Shown here piece by piece: positions 1-7,617 of a stretch of 23,199 nt of DNA (within the stretch, counting starts at the first letter, position 1; each line of letters starts with the position of its first letter). The notes under the pieces are model-generated. The model was not told the DNA's origin and searched no databases. It worked only from the letters and a program-made list of their open reading frames with translations. This DNA comes from an uncultured Treponema sp. GTDB taxonomy: Bacteria; Spirochaetota; Spirochaetia; Treponematales; Treponemataceae. The stretch covers positions 1 to 23,199 of the forward strand of contig CALELJ010000282.1 of the NCBI GenBank assembly GCA_937902445.1, in the 5' to 3' direction. Made by a program: the position numbers and the translations under genes.

Positions 1-19
1 GTTCGTTTAAACTTTTCAG

Positions 20-59
20 AGAGCCGGTTTATTTCAAAAGACTGGCTCTTATCTTTTTT
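20..59 (+). terminator. Hairpin plus T-rich tail, just before the symporter gene
   Basis: A 9-bp stem (20-28 with 41-49, one G-U pair) is followed by a T-rich tract (50-59). It most simply ends transcription of a gene lying left of the window. The tract ends only about 13 nt before the next start codon, leaving no room for a promoter in between, so it could also act as a leader attenuator for the symporter gene. Confidence 0.6.
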
Positions 60-72
60 AAAGGACACGCTT

Positions 73-1503
73 ATGTCTTTTGATTCAATTTTAAATCAGA
101 TTGATGACATTGTTTGGGGTCTTCCAACAATCATCCTGATCCTGGCAACTGGTCTTATCCTTACAATTGCCGCACGTGGAATTCAGTTCTGTAAACTTGG
201 CCGCGCATTCAAGGGTATCTTCAAAAAAAATGAAGGTGCCGGTGAACTTTCAGGTTTCTCTGCATTGTGTACAGCACTTTCTGCAACAATCGGAACCGGT
301 AACATTGTCGGTGTTGCAACAGCCATCGCAGCCGGTGGTCCTGGTGCTCTTTTCTGGATGTGGTTTGCCGCTATCCTCGGAACAGCAACAAAGTACGCAG
401 AATGTATGCTTGCCATCAAGTACCGTGAAGTAAAGGAAGACGGACACATTCTCGGTGGTCCTTTCTATACAATTGAAAAAGGTATGGGTGCCAAGTGGAA
501 GTGGCTTGCAGTTCTCTTTGCTGTATTCGGAGCTCTCGCAGGTCTCATGGGTATCGGTACAATGACTCAGATCAACGGAATTACATCCGCTGTAAACAAT
601 GCCGTTGACCCTGAGGCAAAGCACATTGCTTTCACACTTTTGGGAACAGACTATACTTATGCAACAGTTATCGGTGGTCTCATCGTTACAGCTTGTGTTG
701 CTCTTGTTGTTCTCGGTGGTCTCAAGCGCATTTCAAAGGTTGCTGAAAAAGTTGTTCCTGCAATGGCAGTAATCTACATCTTCCTTGGACTTTCAGTCCT
801 CATCATGAACGCAACACACATTCCGGCTGCATTCGTTCTCATCTTCAAGAGCGCATTCGGATTCAAGGCTCTTGCAGGCGGTGCTTGTGGATATGTACTC
901 AAGCAGGTTACAGATGCAATGCAGAAGGGTATCGCCCGCGGTATCTTCTCAAACGAAGCAGGTCTCGGTTCTGCTCCAATCGCAGCAGCTCCAGTACAGA
1001 CAAACGAACCTGTTGAACAGGGTCTCGTAAACATGACAGGTACAGTAATCGATACACTTATCGTTTGTACAATGACAGGTCTTGCAATCGTTATCGGCGG
1101 CATGACAAACGGAATCTGGGAAAATCCTGAAAACCTCAAGGGTGTTGCCCTTACAGCAGCATCTTTCAACAAGGTACTTGGTGGTGACGGACATTCAGTT
1201 CAGTTCCTCCTCATGCTCTGTCTTGCATTCTTTGCATTCACAACAATCCTCGGCTGGGACTATTACTCAGAAAAGTGTCTTGAATATCTTACAGGCGGAA
1301 AGATGGGAATCGTTAAGGGCTTCAGATGGCTTTACATTCTTGCAGTTCTTATCGGACCTTACTTCACTGTAAACGCAGTATTCACAATTGCCGACATCTT
1401 CAACGGCCTCATGGCAATTCCTAACTGTGTGGCTTTGATTGTTCTTGCAGGTGTTGTCGCAAAGGAAACAAAGTCTTACTTTGACAGATTTCCAAAGCTG
1501 TAA
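73..1503 (+). CDS. Alanine/glycine:cation symporter, AGCS family
   Basis: A 476-residue, very hydrophobic inner-membrane protein predicted to import alanine or glycine with a Na+ or H+ ion. The family signature GTGNIVGV is at residues 74-81, followed by a Gly/Ala-rich stretch and a Lys-Tyr-Ala-Glu sequence near 107-110. A second conserved block, GIFSNEAGLG, is at 290-299. The length is normal for AlsT/DagA-type transporters. The ATG at 73 is preceded by AAGGAC (61-66) at good spacing. Codon use is strongly biased (ACA for Thr, CTC/CTT for Leu), as in glgP and dnaK below, suggesting high expression. The gene stands alone: a hairpin terminator precedes it and another follows. The family is clear; the exact amino acid and coupling ion cannot be read from sequence. 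Confidence 0.93.
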   Translation: MSFDSILNQIDDIVWGLPTIILILATGLILTIAARGIQFCKLGRAFKGIFKKNEGAGELSGFSALCTALSATIGTGNIVGVATAIAAGGPGALFWMWFAAILGTATKYAECMLAIKYREVKEDGHILGGPFYTIEKGMGAKWKWLAVLFAVFGALAGLMGIGTMTQINGITSAVNNAVDPEAKHIAFTLLGTDYTYATVIGGLIVTACVALVVLGGLKRISKVAEKVVPAMAVIYIFLGLSVLIMNATHIPAAFVLIFKSAFGFKALAGGACGYVLKQVTDAMQKGIARGIFSNEAGLGSAPIAAAPVQTNEPVEQGLVNMTGTVIDTLIVCTMTGLAIVIGGMTNGIWENPENLKGVALTAASFNKVLGGDGHSVQFLLMLCLAFFAFTTILGWDYYSEKCLEYLTGGKMGIVKGFRWLYILAVLIGPYFTVNAVFTIADIFNGLMAIPNCVALIVLAGVVAKETKSYFDRFPKL

Positions 1504-1525
1504 TTGAACTGGCTTTAAAATAATG

Positions 1526-1563
1526 AACCTCCGGTTGTCCAATGGATTGCCGGAGGTTTTTTT
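1526..1563 (+). terminator. Intrinsic terminator between the convergent symporter gene and era
   Basis: A perfect 9-bp stem (1526-1534 with 1550-1558) is followed by a run of seven T (1557-1563). On the minus strand the same stem is followed by an A/T-rich tract with several T, so it can serve weakly for era as well. Confidence 0.85.
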
Positions 1564-1570
1564 ATTGTTT

Positions 1571-2509
1571 TTATTTTACCAGCTTGTTGAGGACGTGGTC
1601 CTTCTGGCGCCAGTTTTTGTCCACTGTTACATTAAGTTCAATGTCCACGCGGTATGGGAAAATCTTTCTTGCAGTCTTGATGGACTCGACGCGGATTGTC
1701 TTTATCATCTGTGCACCTTTGCCGATTACGATGCCTTTCTGACTGTCACGCTCAACGCAGATTTCGGCCCTGACCTTAAGAAGGTTTGCCTTTGCCATCT
1801 CCATGTTCTTGATGTTCACGTAGATTGCGTGTGGAAGTTCCTGCTCAAGGCGGTTGATGGCTTCTCCGCGGATGATTTCTGCAATGCGGAACTCAACTTC
1901 CTGGTCCGTGTAGTATTCTTCCGGATAAAGGTGCGGTCCTTCTTCCGCCATGTCATAAAGGGCAGTGAGTACATCATTGACTCCCTTGTCTTCCTTTGCG
2001 CTCATTTCTACTATGCGGCTGTCGGGAAGTTCCGGCAATGTGCGGTGGATGAAAGCGCGTGAATTTTCAGGCTTTGCAAGAGGATCTTCCGTTTTGTTGA
2101 TTGCAACCACAAGTTTTTTTGTAAATGGTGCGACTAGTTTTGCAATCATTTCTTCTTCGTCGGTGTGGTCGCGGGTGCTGTCAAGAATGTAAAGTATTTC
2201 GTCGCTGTCCTTGATGTTTTCTTCCGCAATGGCTGTAAGCTTGAGGTTGAATTTCTTTTCGCTCAGGTGAAGTCCAGGTGTATCTATGAAAACCAGCTGT
2301 CCGATGGAAGTGTTTACGATTCCGCGGATGGCATTTCTTGTTGTCTGGGGAACTGCACTTACGATGCTGACAGTTTCTTGAGTTGCTGTGTTCAAAAATG
2401 TGCTTTTCCCTGCACTTGGACGGCCAATGATTGAAACCAGGGCTGTCTTTGGACCTGCAGGTTCTACTATAAACTCGTCTGTCTCTTCATTGATTATTTC
2501 TTCGTTCAT
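1571..2509 (-). CDS. era: GTPase Era (16S rRNA maturation / 30S assembly)
   Basis: A 312-residue Era-type GTPase that binds the 3' end of 16S rRNA during 30S subunit assembly. The GTPase motifs are in order: G1 GRPSAGKS (29-36), G2 QTTRNAIRGI (around 55-64), G3 DTPG (76-79), G4 NKTE (138-141) and G5 SAK (170-172). The linker LYPEEYYTDQ (194-203) and a C-terminal KH domain with VIGKGAQMIK (261-270) complete the family layout. There are about 22 acidic extra residues before the G domain. G4 usually reads NKxD; here the Asp is Glu, which is conservative but uncommon. No Shine-Dalgarno precedes the ATG, and a -10-like box lies 6 nt upstream, suggesting a leaderless mRNA. The gene is divergent from glgX, with 50 bp between them. 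Confidence 0.95.
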   Translation of the reverse strand: MNEEIINEETDEFIVEPAGPKTALVSIIGRPSAGKSTFLNTATQETVSIVSAVPQTTRNAIRGIVNTSIGQLVFIDTPGLHLSEKKFNLKLTAIAEENIKDSDEILYILDSTRDHTDEEEMIAKLVAPFTKKLVVAINKTEDPLAKPENSRAFIHRTLPELPDSRIVEMSAKEDKGVNDVLTALYDMAEEGPHLYPEEYYTDQEVEFRIAEIIRGEAINRLEQELPHAIYVNIKNMEMAKANLLKVRAEICVERDSQKGIVIGKGAQMIKTIRVESIKTARKIFPYRVDIELNVTVDKNWRQKDHVLNKLVK

Positions 2510-2515
2510 GTTTTT

Positions 2516-2544
2516 ATTATGTGGAAAAAATGGGAAATCTGCAA
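2516..2544 (-). promoter_or_regulatory. Candidate era promoter
   Basis: Read on the minus strand, TTGCAG (2544-2539) and CATAAT (2521-2516) are separated by 17 bp. A start about 7 nt past the -10 box would fall on the A of the era ATG at 2509. The -35 matches only half of the consensus. Confidence 0.45.
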
Positions 2545-2550
2545 TATAAT
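2545..2550 (+). promoter_or_regulatory. Candidate glgX -10 box
   Basis: A consensus TATAAT lies 9 nt before the glgX ATG. No good -35 is seen at 16-18 bp. Transcription would start around 2557, almost at the ATG, so the GAGG at 2552-2555 may lie outside the mRNA. Confidence 0.45.
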
Positions 2551-2559
2551 TGAGGTATT

Positions 2560-4692
2560 ATGGACAATTTGAATGTTTTACCGGGAAATCCTTCGCCACT
2601 TGGTGCAAATCTTGCTGATGGCGGCGTCAATTTCGCGGTGTACAGCAAAAATGCAACTTCAGTTTCAATAGAATTTTTCAGGAATCCTGATGATACGGAA
2701 CCTTGTTCCAGAATAGATTTTGATCCGGTGCTCAACAGAACCGGTGATGTATGGCATTGTTTTGTTCCTGGCGCCAAAGCGGGAGACCTTTACCTTTACA
2801 GGGTTGATGGCCCCTTTGATGTATCAAGAGGACTCAGGTTCAACAAGAAGCAGAAACTTTTTGATCCATATGCAAAGGCCATTACACCGACATCGGTTTT
2901 CTATAATCTTCCTCCAAACTACAAGGCCGCTCTTGATAAGGAAGATGTTGAACTCCAGACTGAATCCAGGCATCTTTTTCCAAAATGCGTCGTAGTCGAC
3001 AACAGCACTTTTGACTGGCAGGGAGACAAACCGATCAACCGTCCCTTGTCAGAAAGCATAATCTACGAAGTCCATCTTAAGGGATTTACGGCTGGGAAAA
3101 ATTCAGGTGTTTCATGTCCCGGAACCTACAAAGGCTTCGTAGAAAAAATTCCATACCTCAAGGATCTTGGAATCACTGCTGTTGAACTTCTCCCGATTCA
3201 CGAATTCGATGAATTTGAAAATGCCAATGTCAATCCGCGCACGGGTGAGAGGATGAAAAATTACTGGGGCTACAGCACCATCAACTTTTTCTCTCCAAAG
3301 GCAGGTTATGCCGCTGACAAGACTCCTGGCGGTGTCGTAAATGAATTCAAGCTTCTGGTCCGTGAGCTTCATAAAGCCGGAATCGAAGTGATTCTTGATG
3401 TTGTATACAACCACTCGGCGGAAGGAAACGAGCACGGTGTTCCGCTTAATTTCCGTGGATTTGAGAACGAGGTCTATTATACTCTTGTCGACAGTCACAA
3501 GGAATACTACATGAATTTTTCCGGCTGTGGTAATACGATAAACTGCAATCATCCGGTTGTCCGCGACATGATTCTGGATAGTCTCCGATATTGGGTTACA
3601 AACTACCACATTGATGGATTCCGTTTTGACCTTGCCTCGATTCTTACAAGAAGCCAGGAAGGAATTCTTTTGAAATTCCCTCCGCTGACAAATGCGATTT
3701 CTGAAGATCCTGTTCTTGGAAAGACAAAGATAATTGCTGAACCTTGGGATGCGGGCGGAGGATACCAGCTCGGTGGTTTCCCAGGCGGAAGATGGGCGGA
3801 ATGGAATGACCGGTTCCGTGATGATATCCGCAGATTCTGGCGTGGAGATGAATTCTGTTCTACCGGAGCTGCAACACGCATAAGCGGATCAAGCGATCTT
3901 TTCACAATCAGCGGACGTACTCCATGCCACAGCATAAACTACGTTACATGTCATGACGGCTTCACCATGAATGATCTTGTCAGCTACAACGGCAAGCACA
4001 ATGATGAAAATGGGGAAGGAAACCGCGACGGGTCTGATAGCAACTGGAGCTACAACAACGGCTTTGAAGGTCCTACCTTGAATCCTGTCATTGAACGAAA
4101 CCGCAACAAGGCGATGCGCAACTACATCCTTACGCTCATGGTTTCCCAGGGAACTCCGATGCTTCTTGGCGGTGACGAAATGAGACGTGGACAGCAGGGC
4201 AACAACAATGCCTACTGTCAGGACAATGACATAAGCTGGTTTGACTGGTCCAACTGTGATGTCAACCACAGTCTTCTTGAATTCACAAAGAAAGCGCTCA
4301 AACTCAGAAAGGAGCACAGAATATTCCGCAGGGAAGAATTCTTCCATGGTGACAGGGGAAACACTCCTGACATCCAGTGGTATGAAAAAGACGGAAGCAA
4401 TCCTGACTGGGGAAAAATTTCCCGCTTCATTGCGTTCCGCCTGTCTGGTCTGGCAGATGCAAAACCTGGTGAAAAGCCTGACAACGATTTTTTTGTTGCT
4501 GCAAATACAGACCATACCGACGCCATGATAAGGCTTCCTACAATCAAGGATGGCCGCAAGTGGTATCGCGTGGCAGACACTTCGATTGAGGATGAAACCT
4601 GCATTCTTGATGTGGACAATGCGGAAGGACTTCTTGCCCAGGAACGCTACATCCTGCCTGCATCTTCCATGCTGGTTCTTGTGGCCAAATAG
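2560..4692 (+). CDS. glgX: Glycogen debranching enzyme GlgX / isoamylase-type glycoside hydrolase (GH13)
   Basis: A 710-residue cytoplasmic alpha-1,6-glucosidase that removes branches from phosphorylase-limited glycogen. An N-terminal CBM48-like beta domain (about 7-100) precedes the GH13 barrel. All four GH13 regions are visible: region I DVVYNH (280-285), region II GFRFD with the nucleophile Asp357, region III with the acid/base Glu394 in AEPWD, and region IV with His465-Asp466. The whole-length pattern fits GlgX/TreX debranching enzymes rather than pullulanases, which carry extra N-terminal modules. GAGG lies only 4 nt before the ATG, close for a Shine-Dalgarno. The partner glgP follows after 229 bp on the same strand, so the two genes supply both activities needed to degrade glycogen to glucose-1-phosphate and glucose. 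The split between GlgX and isoamylase/TreX specificity is not certain. Confidence 0.92.
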   Translation: MDNLNVLPGNPSPLGANLADGGVNFAVYSKNATSVSIEFFRNPDDTEPCSRIDFDPVLNRTGDVWHCFVPGAKAGDLYLYRVDGPFDVSRGLRFNKKQKLFDPYAKAITPTSVFYNLPPNYKAALDKEDVELQTESRHLFPKCVVVDNSTFDWQGDKPINRPLSESIIYEVHLKGFTAGKNSGVSCPGTYKGFVEKIPYLKDLGITAVELLPIHEFDEFENANVNPRTGERMKNYWGYSTINFFSPKAGYAADKTPGGVVNEFKLLVRELHKAGIEVILDVVYNHSAEGNEHGVPLNFRGFENEVYYTLVDSHKEYYMNFSGCGNTINCNHPVVRDMILDSLRYWVTNYHIDGFRFDLASILTRSQEGILLKFPPLTNAISEDPVLGKTKIIAEPWDAGGGYQLGGFPGGRWAEWNDRFRDDIRRFWRGDEFCSTGAATRISGSSDLFTISGRTPCHSINYVTCHDGFTMNDLVSYNGKHNDENGEGNRDGSDSNWSYNNGFEGPTLNPVIERNRNKAMRNYILTLMVSQGTPMLLGGDEMRRGQQGNNNAYCQDNDISWFDWSNCDVNHSLLEFTKKALKLRKEHRIFRREEFFHGDRGNTPDIQWYEKDGSNPDWGKISRFIAFRLSGLADAKPGEKPDNDFFVAANTDHTDAMIRLPTIKDGRKWYRVADTSIEDETCILDVDNAEGLLAQERYILPASSMLVLVAK

Positions 4693-4720
4693 GGATTAAA
4701 ACTTAAAATAGGATGAAAGT

Positions 4721-4752
4721 AACTTTTTTTGCTTTTATCTGTATAAAAAGTT
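4721..4752 (+). other. AT-rich inverted repeat after glgX
   Basis: AACTTTTT (4721-4728) is repeated in inverted form as AAAAAGTT (4745-4752), with T-rich DNA between. It is a weak hairpin and does not look like a strong terminator. The rest of the 229-bp glgX-glgP gap holds the promoter and operator listed next, plus a second possible promoter (TTGCCC at 4773-4778, 18 bp, TATAAA at 4797-4802). Confidence 0.3.
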
Positions 4753-4822
4753 GGTAAAAATAAACCTGGCACTTGCCCCTTCCCGTTAAAATTTTGTATA
4801 AAGTAAAAAATTATGGTAACGC

Positions 4823-4852
4823 TTGAATATTTGAAACGTTTCCATATATACT
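4823..4852 (+). promoter_or_regulatory. Candidate glgP promoter
   Basis: TTGAAT (4823-4828) and TATACT (4847-4852) are separated by 18 bp. The predicted start near 4859 gives a leader of about 60 nt. Confidence 0.5.
4833..4842 (+). promoter_or_regulatory. Candidate LacI-type operator in the glgP promoter
   Basis: The perfect palindrome GAAACGTTTC has the central CG and AAACGTTT core typical of LacI/PurR-family operators. It lies between the -35 and -10 boxes, where a bound repressor would block RNA polymerase. No LacI-family gene is in the window. Confidence 0.4.
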
Positions 4853-4859
4853 TGAGGTA

Positions 4860-4877
4860 GATGCCCGATGGGTATCT
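4860..4877 (+). other. Hairpin at the 5' end of the predicted glgP leader
   Basis: GATGCCC (4861-4867 region) pairs with GGGTATC (4871-4877 region) around a short loop, with one G-U pair. It has no T-run, so it is not a terminator. If transcription begins near 4859 it would cap the 5' end of the mRNA and could stabilise it. Confidence 0.35.
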
Positions 4878-4921
4878 TCCAAAAACAGAAAAACAACAAA
4901 AGTTCAATACGGAGGAAATAT

Positions 4922-7369
4922 ATGACTTTTGATGCAGAACAGTTCAAGGAAAACCTTACAGCCCGTCTTAGACGCCAGTACGGAAAGGACATCTCACAGG
5001 CTAACAAGCATGACCTTTTCGATGCAGTAAGTGCAAGTGCCCTTGAAATTATCATGCCTAACTGGATGGAAACACGCAAAGCCTATGAAGCCAAGCCTAC
5101 AAAGCAGCTTTGCTACCTCAGTGCTGAGTTCTTGATGGGACGCGCCCTTTCAAACAACCTCATCAACTCTGGTATCATGGATCAGGTAAAGGAAGTTCTC
5201 AAGGGGATGAACATCAACTATGACCTTGTTGAAGATGAAGAACCTGATGCAGGTCTTGGTAACGGAGGTCTCGGACGTCTTGCTGCATGTTTCCTTGATT
5301 CCCTTGCCACACTTGAATACCCGGGATACGGTTATGGTATCCGCTACCAGTATGGTATGTTTGAACAGCACATCGAAGACGGTTACCAGGTTGAATATCC
5401 TGACAACTGGCTCAAGCACCGCGATCCATGGGAAACAAAGAGATCCGACCTTGCTGTTACTGTAAAATTCGGTGGACAGATTAAGTATGGAAAGACTCCT
5501 GATGGACAGGACCGTTTCTATCTTGAAAATGCGGAAGAAATCATCGCAACTCCATATGATATGCCGATCGTTGCTTACGGTTCAAATACTGTAAACACAC
5601 TCCGCCTCTGGCAGGCATCTTCTCCAAACGGATTTGACCTTCAGCTTTTCAACGACATGCAGTACCACCGTGCCGTAGAGCGCCAGAATGACGCTGAAAA
5701 CATCAGCCGTGTTCTCTATCCAAACGACAACGGTCCAATGGGTAAGGAACTCCGCCTGCGCCAGCAGTATTTCTTCTCAAGTGCTTCCCTCCAGGATCTT
5801 ATCCATCATTATGTAAATACAGTTGGTACAGATTTCTCAAAGTTCCACGAGTATCATGTAATCCAGCTCAACGACACACATCCTGTAGTTGCAATTCCAG
5901 AACTCATGCGCATTCTTCTTGATGAATACAATGTAGGCTGGGATGATGCATGGAATGTTGTAACAAAGACATTCGCATATACAAACCACACAATTCTTGC
6001 TGAAGCTCTTGAAAAGTGGCCTATCGATGTATTCCAGAGACTCCTTCCACGTGTCTACCAGATTATCGAAGAAATCAACCGCCGCCTTGTCATCGAACTC
6101 CGCCAGAAGTTCCCTGATGATTACTACAACCAGAACCACATGGCAATCATCCACGACGGAAAGGTTTACATGGCATGGCTTGCAATCCACGCAGGTTTCT
6201 CTGTAAACGGTGTTGCAGCTCTCCATACAGAACTTCTTAAGACACAGGAACTCAAGAACTGGTACACATTGTATCCTGAAAAGTTCAACAACAAGACAAA
6301 CGGTGTCACACAGCGCCGCTGGCTTCTTTCTTCAAACCCAGAGCTTGCTGAATTCATCACAAAGAGAATCGGCCATGGCTGGGAAAAGGAACTTTCACTC
6401 CTCAAGGGACTTGAAAAGTTTGCAGATGATGAAGAATCAATCAACGAACTCATTGCAATCAAGAGACACAACAAGGAAAAGCTTGCTGAATATCTCAAGC
6501 ACACACAGAATGAATTCCTTGATCCTGAAAGCATCTTTGATACACAGGTAAAGCGCCTCCACGAATACAAGAGACAGCTTCTGAACGTGCTCCACATCAT
6601 GTATGAATACAACAGAATCGTTGAGGATCCAAACTACAACCCTCCTGCACATACATACATCTTTGGTGCAAAGGCAGCTTCAGGTTACCGCCGTGCAAAG
6701 GCAATCATCAAGCTTATCAACGCTGTTGCTGACCGCGTAAACAACGACCGCCGTGTCCGCGGCAAGCTCCGTGTAGTATTCGTAGAAAACTACCGCGTAT
6801 CTGTTGCAGAAAAGATCATTCCTGCATCTGATGTTTCAGAACAGATTTCTACAGCAGGATACGAAGCATCAGGTACTTCAAACATGAAGTTCATGATGAA
6901 CGGTGCCCTTACAATCGGTACACTCGACGGTGCAAACATTGAAATCGTTGAGGAAGCTGGTGAAGAAAATGCATTCATCTTCGGTCTCAAGGCAGACGAA
7001 ATCATCAAGATGAAGAGCGAACATTCTTACAATCCACAGAAGTACCTTGACCGCAACCCACAGCTTGCAAAGGTTGTAAACCAGCTTGTTGACGGAACAT
7101 ACGATCCAAGCGGAATGCTCTTCAAGGAAATCCATGACTCAATCGTTTATGGTGTTGAAGGACAGCCTGCCGACGTATTCTTCCTTCTTGCTGACTTTGA
7201 ATCTTACTGCCAGGCTCAGGAACAGATTGCAAAGGAATATGCAGACCAGAAGACATGGGCACGCAAGTGTCTCATCAACATCGCCAACTCAGGCAAGTTC
7301 TCTTCTGACCGCACAATCGAAGATTACGTAAAGGACATCTGGAAGCTCAAGAAGGTTACAGTAAAGTAA
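4922..7369 (+). CDS. glgP: Glycogen/starch/maltodextrin phosphorylase (GT35)
   Basis: An 815-residue cytoplasmic, PLP-dependent enzyme that phosphorolyses alpha-1,4-glucan chains to glucose-1-phosphate. The start at 4922 is set by a strong GGAGG (4911-4915) 6 nt upstream; an in-frame upstream extension to 4868 has no ribosome site and is not homologous-looking. Family blocks include LGNGGLGRLAACFLDS in the N-terminal third, YGIRYQYGMF, and the PLP site GTSNMKFMMNG with the Schiff-base Lys656, followed by LDGANIEI. The length matches bacterial GlgP (about 800-830). It lies downstream of glgX with its own promoter and a LacI-type palindrome, and ends at a strong terminator. Codon bias is extreme, suggesting abundant protein. 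Whether the preferred substrate is glycogen or maltodextrin cannot be decided here. Confidence 0.96.
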   Translation: MTFDAEQFKENLTARLRRQYGKDISQANKHDLFDAVSASALEIIMPNWMETRKAYEAKPTKQLCYLSAEFLMGRALSNNLINSGIMDQVKEVLKGMNINYDLVEDEEPDAGLGNGGLGRLAACFLDSLATLEYPGYGYGIRYQYGMFEQHIEDGYQVEYPDNWLKHRDPWETKRSDLAVTVKFGGQIKYGKTPDGQDRFYLENAEEIIATPYDMPIVAYGSNTVNTLRLWQASSPNGFDLQLFNDMQYHRAVERQNDAENISRVLYPNDNGPMGKELRLRQQYFFSSASLQDLIHHYVNTVGTDFSKFHEYHVIQLNDTHPVVAIPELMRILLDEYNVGWDDAWNVVTKTFAYTNHTILAEALEKWPIDVFQRLLPRVYQIIEEINRRLVIELRQKFPDDYYNQNHMAIIHDGKVYMAWLAIHAGFSVNGVAALHTELLKTQELKNWYTLYPEKFNNKTNGVTQRRWLLSSNPELAEFITKRIGHGWEKELSLLKGLEKFADDEESINELIAIKRHNKEKLAEYLKHTQNEFLDPESIFDTQVKRLHEYKRQLLNVLHIMYEYNRIVEDPNYNPPAHTYIFGAKAASGYRRAKAIIKLINAVADRVNNDRRVRGKLRVVFVENYRVSVAEKIIPASDVSEQISTAGYEASGTSNMKFMMNGALTIGTLDGANIEIVEEAGEENAFIFGLKADEIIKMKSEHSYNPQKYLDRNPQLAKVVNQLVDGTYDPSGMLFKEIHDSIVYGVEGQPADVFFLLADFESYCQAQEQIAKEYADQKTWARKCLINIANSGKFSSDRTIEDYVKDIWKLKKVTVK

Positions 7370-7393
7370 TTTTCTGAACATTCAGTGAAAGGA

Positions 7394-7435
7394 AAAGGGC
7401 TGTCGCAGATCTCTACGGCAGCCCTTTTTCTTTTT
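7394..7435 (+). terminator. Intrinsic terminator of glgP
   Basis: A 12-bp stem (7394-7405 with 7416-7427, one G-U pair) runs straight into a T-rich tail (7425-7435). Confidence 0.92.
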
Positions 7436-7465
7436 ATGCAGCTGATATTGTTATTATGTAAAAGT

Positions 7466-7612
7466 TGCAAAATGAAAATGCGGGAAGGAAGGTAGAGGCT
7501 GTCAAAAACACTTGCAGTCTGGAATGATAGTTTCCTTACCGGACTGCACGTGTAGCGACATATGGAGCGGTTTTGACAGACTCGGTCTGACTGGTAGTAT
7601 TTTCATTTTGTA
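7466..7612. repeat. Nested imperfect palindromic element, possibly MITE-like
   Basis: Three inverted-repeat pairs are nested around one centre. The outer arms (7466-7481 with 7597-7612) form 16 pairs with two G-U. The middle arms (7495-7509 with 7569-7583) match with one mismatch and one bulged A, around CTGTCAAAA / TTTTGACAG. The inner arms are 7509-7522 with 7539-7552. An extra small hairpin CAGAC-TCG-GTCTG sits at 7577-7589. The element fills the gap between the glgP terminator and the 3' end of the SGNH gene. No transposase and no clear target-site duplication are seen, so it could be a MITE-like repeat, a decayed element or an unusual transcript-end structure. Confidence 0.55.
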
Positions 7613-7617
7613 TGATT

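Noticed and set aside
3889..4515. Long minus-strand ORF within glgX (and similar ones at 1523-2062, 7684-8307 and 16443-16961)
   Set aside because: These lie opposite or in a second frame of well-supported genes and have no recognisable domains; they are shadows caused by codon bias.
4868..4921. Longer glgP start 18 codons upstream
   Set aside because: No ribosome site precedes it and it lies in the leader hairpin region; the ATG at 4922 has GGAGG at ideal spacing and gives a normal GlgP length.
7440..7617. tRNA, CRISPR array or riboswitch in the gap
   Set aside because: No cloverleaf, no spaced direct repeats and no known riboswitch core were seen here or elsewhere in the window; only the nested inverted repeat is supported.
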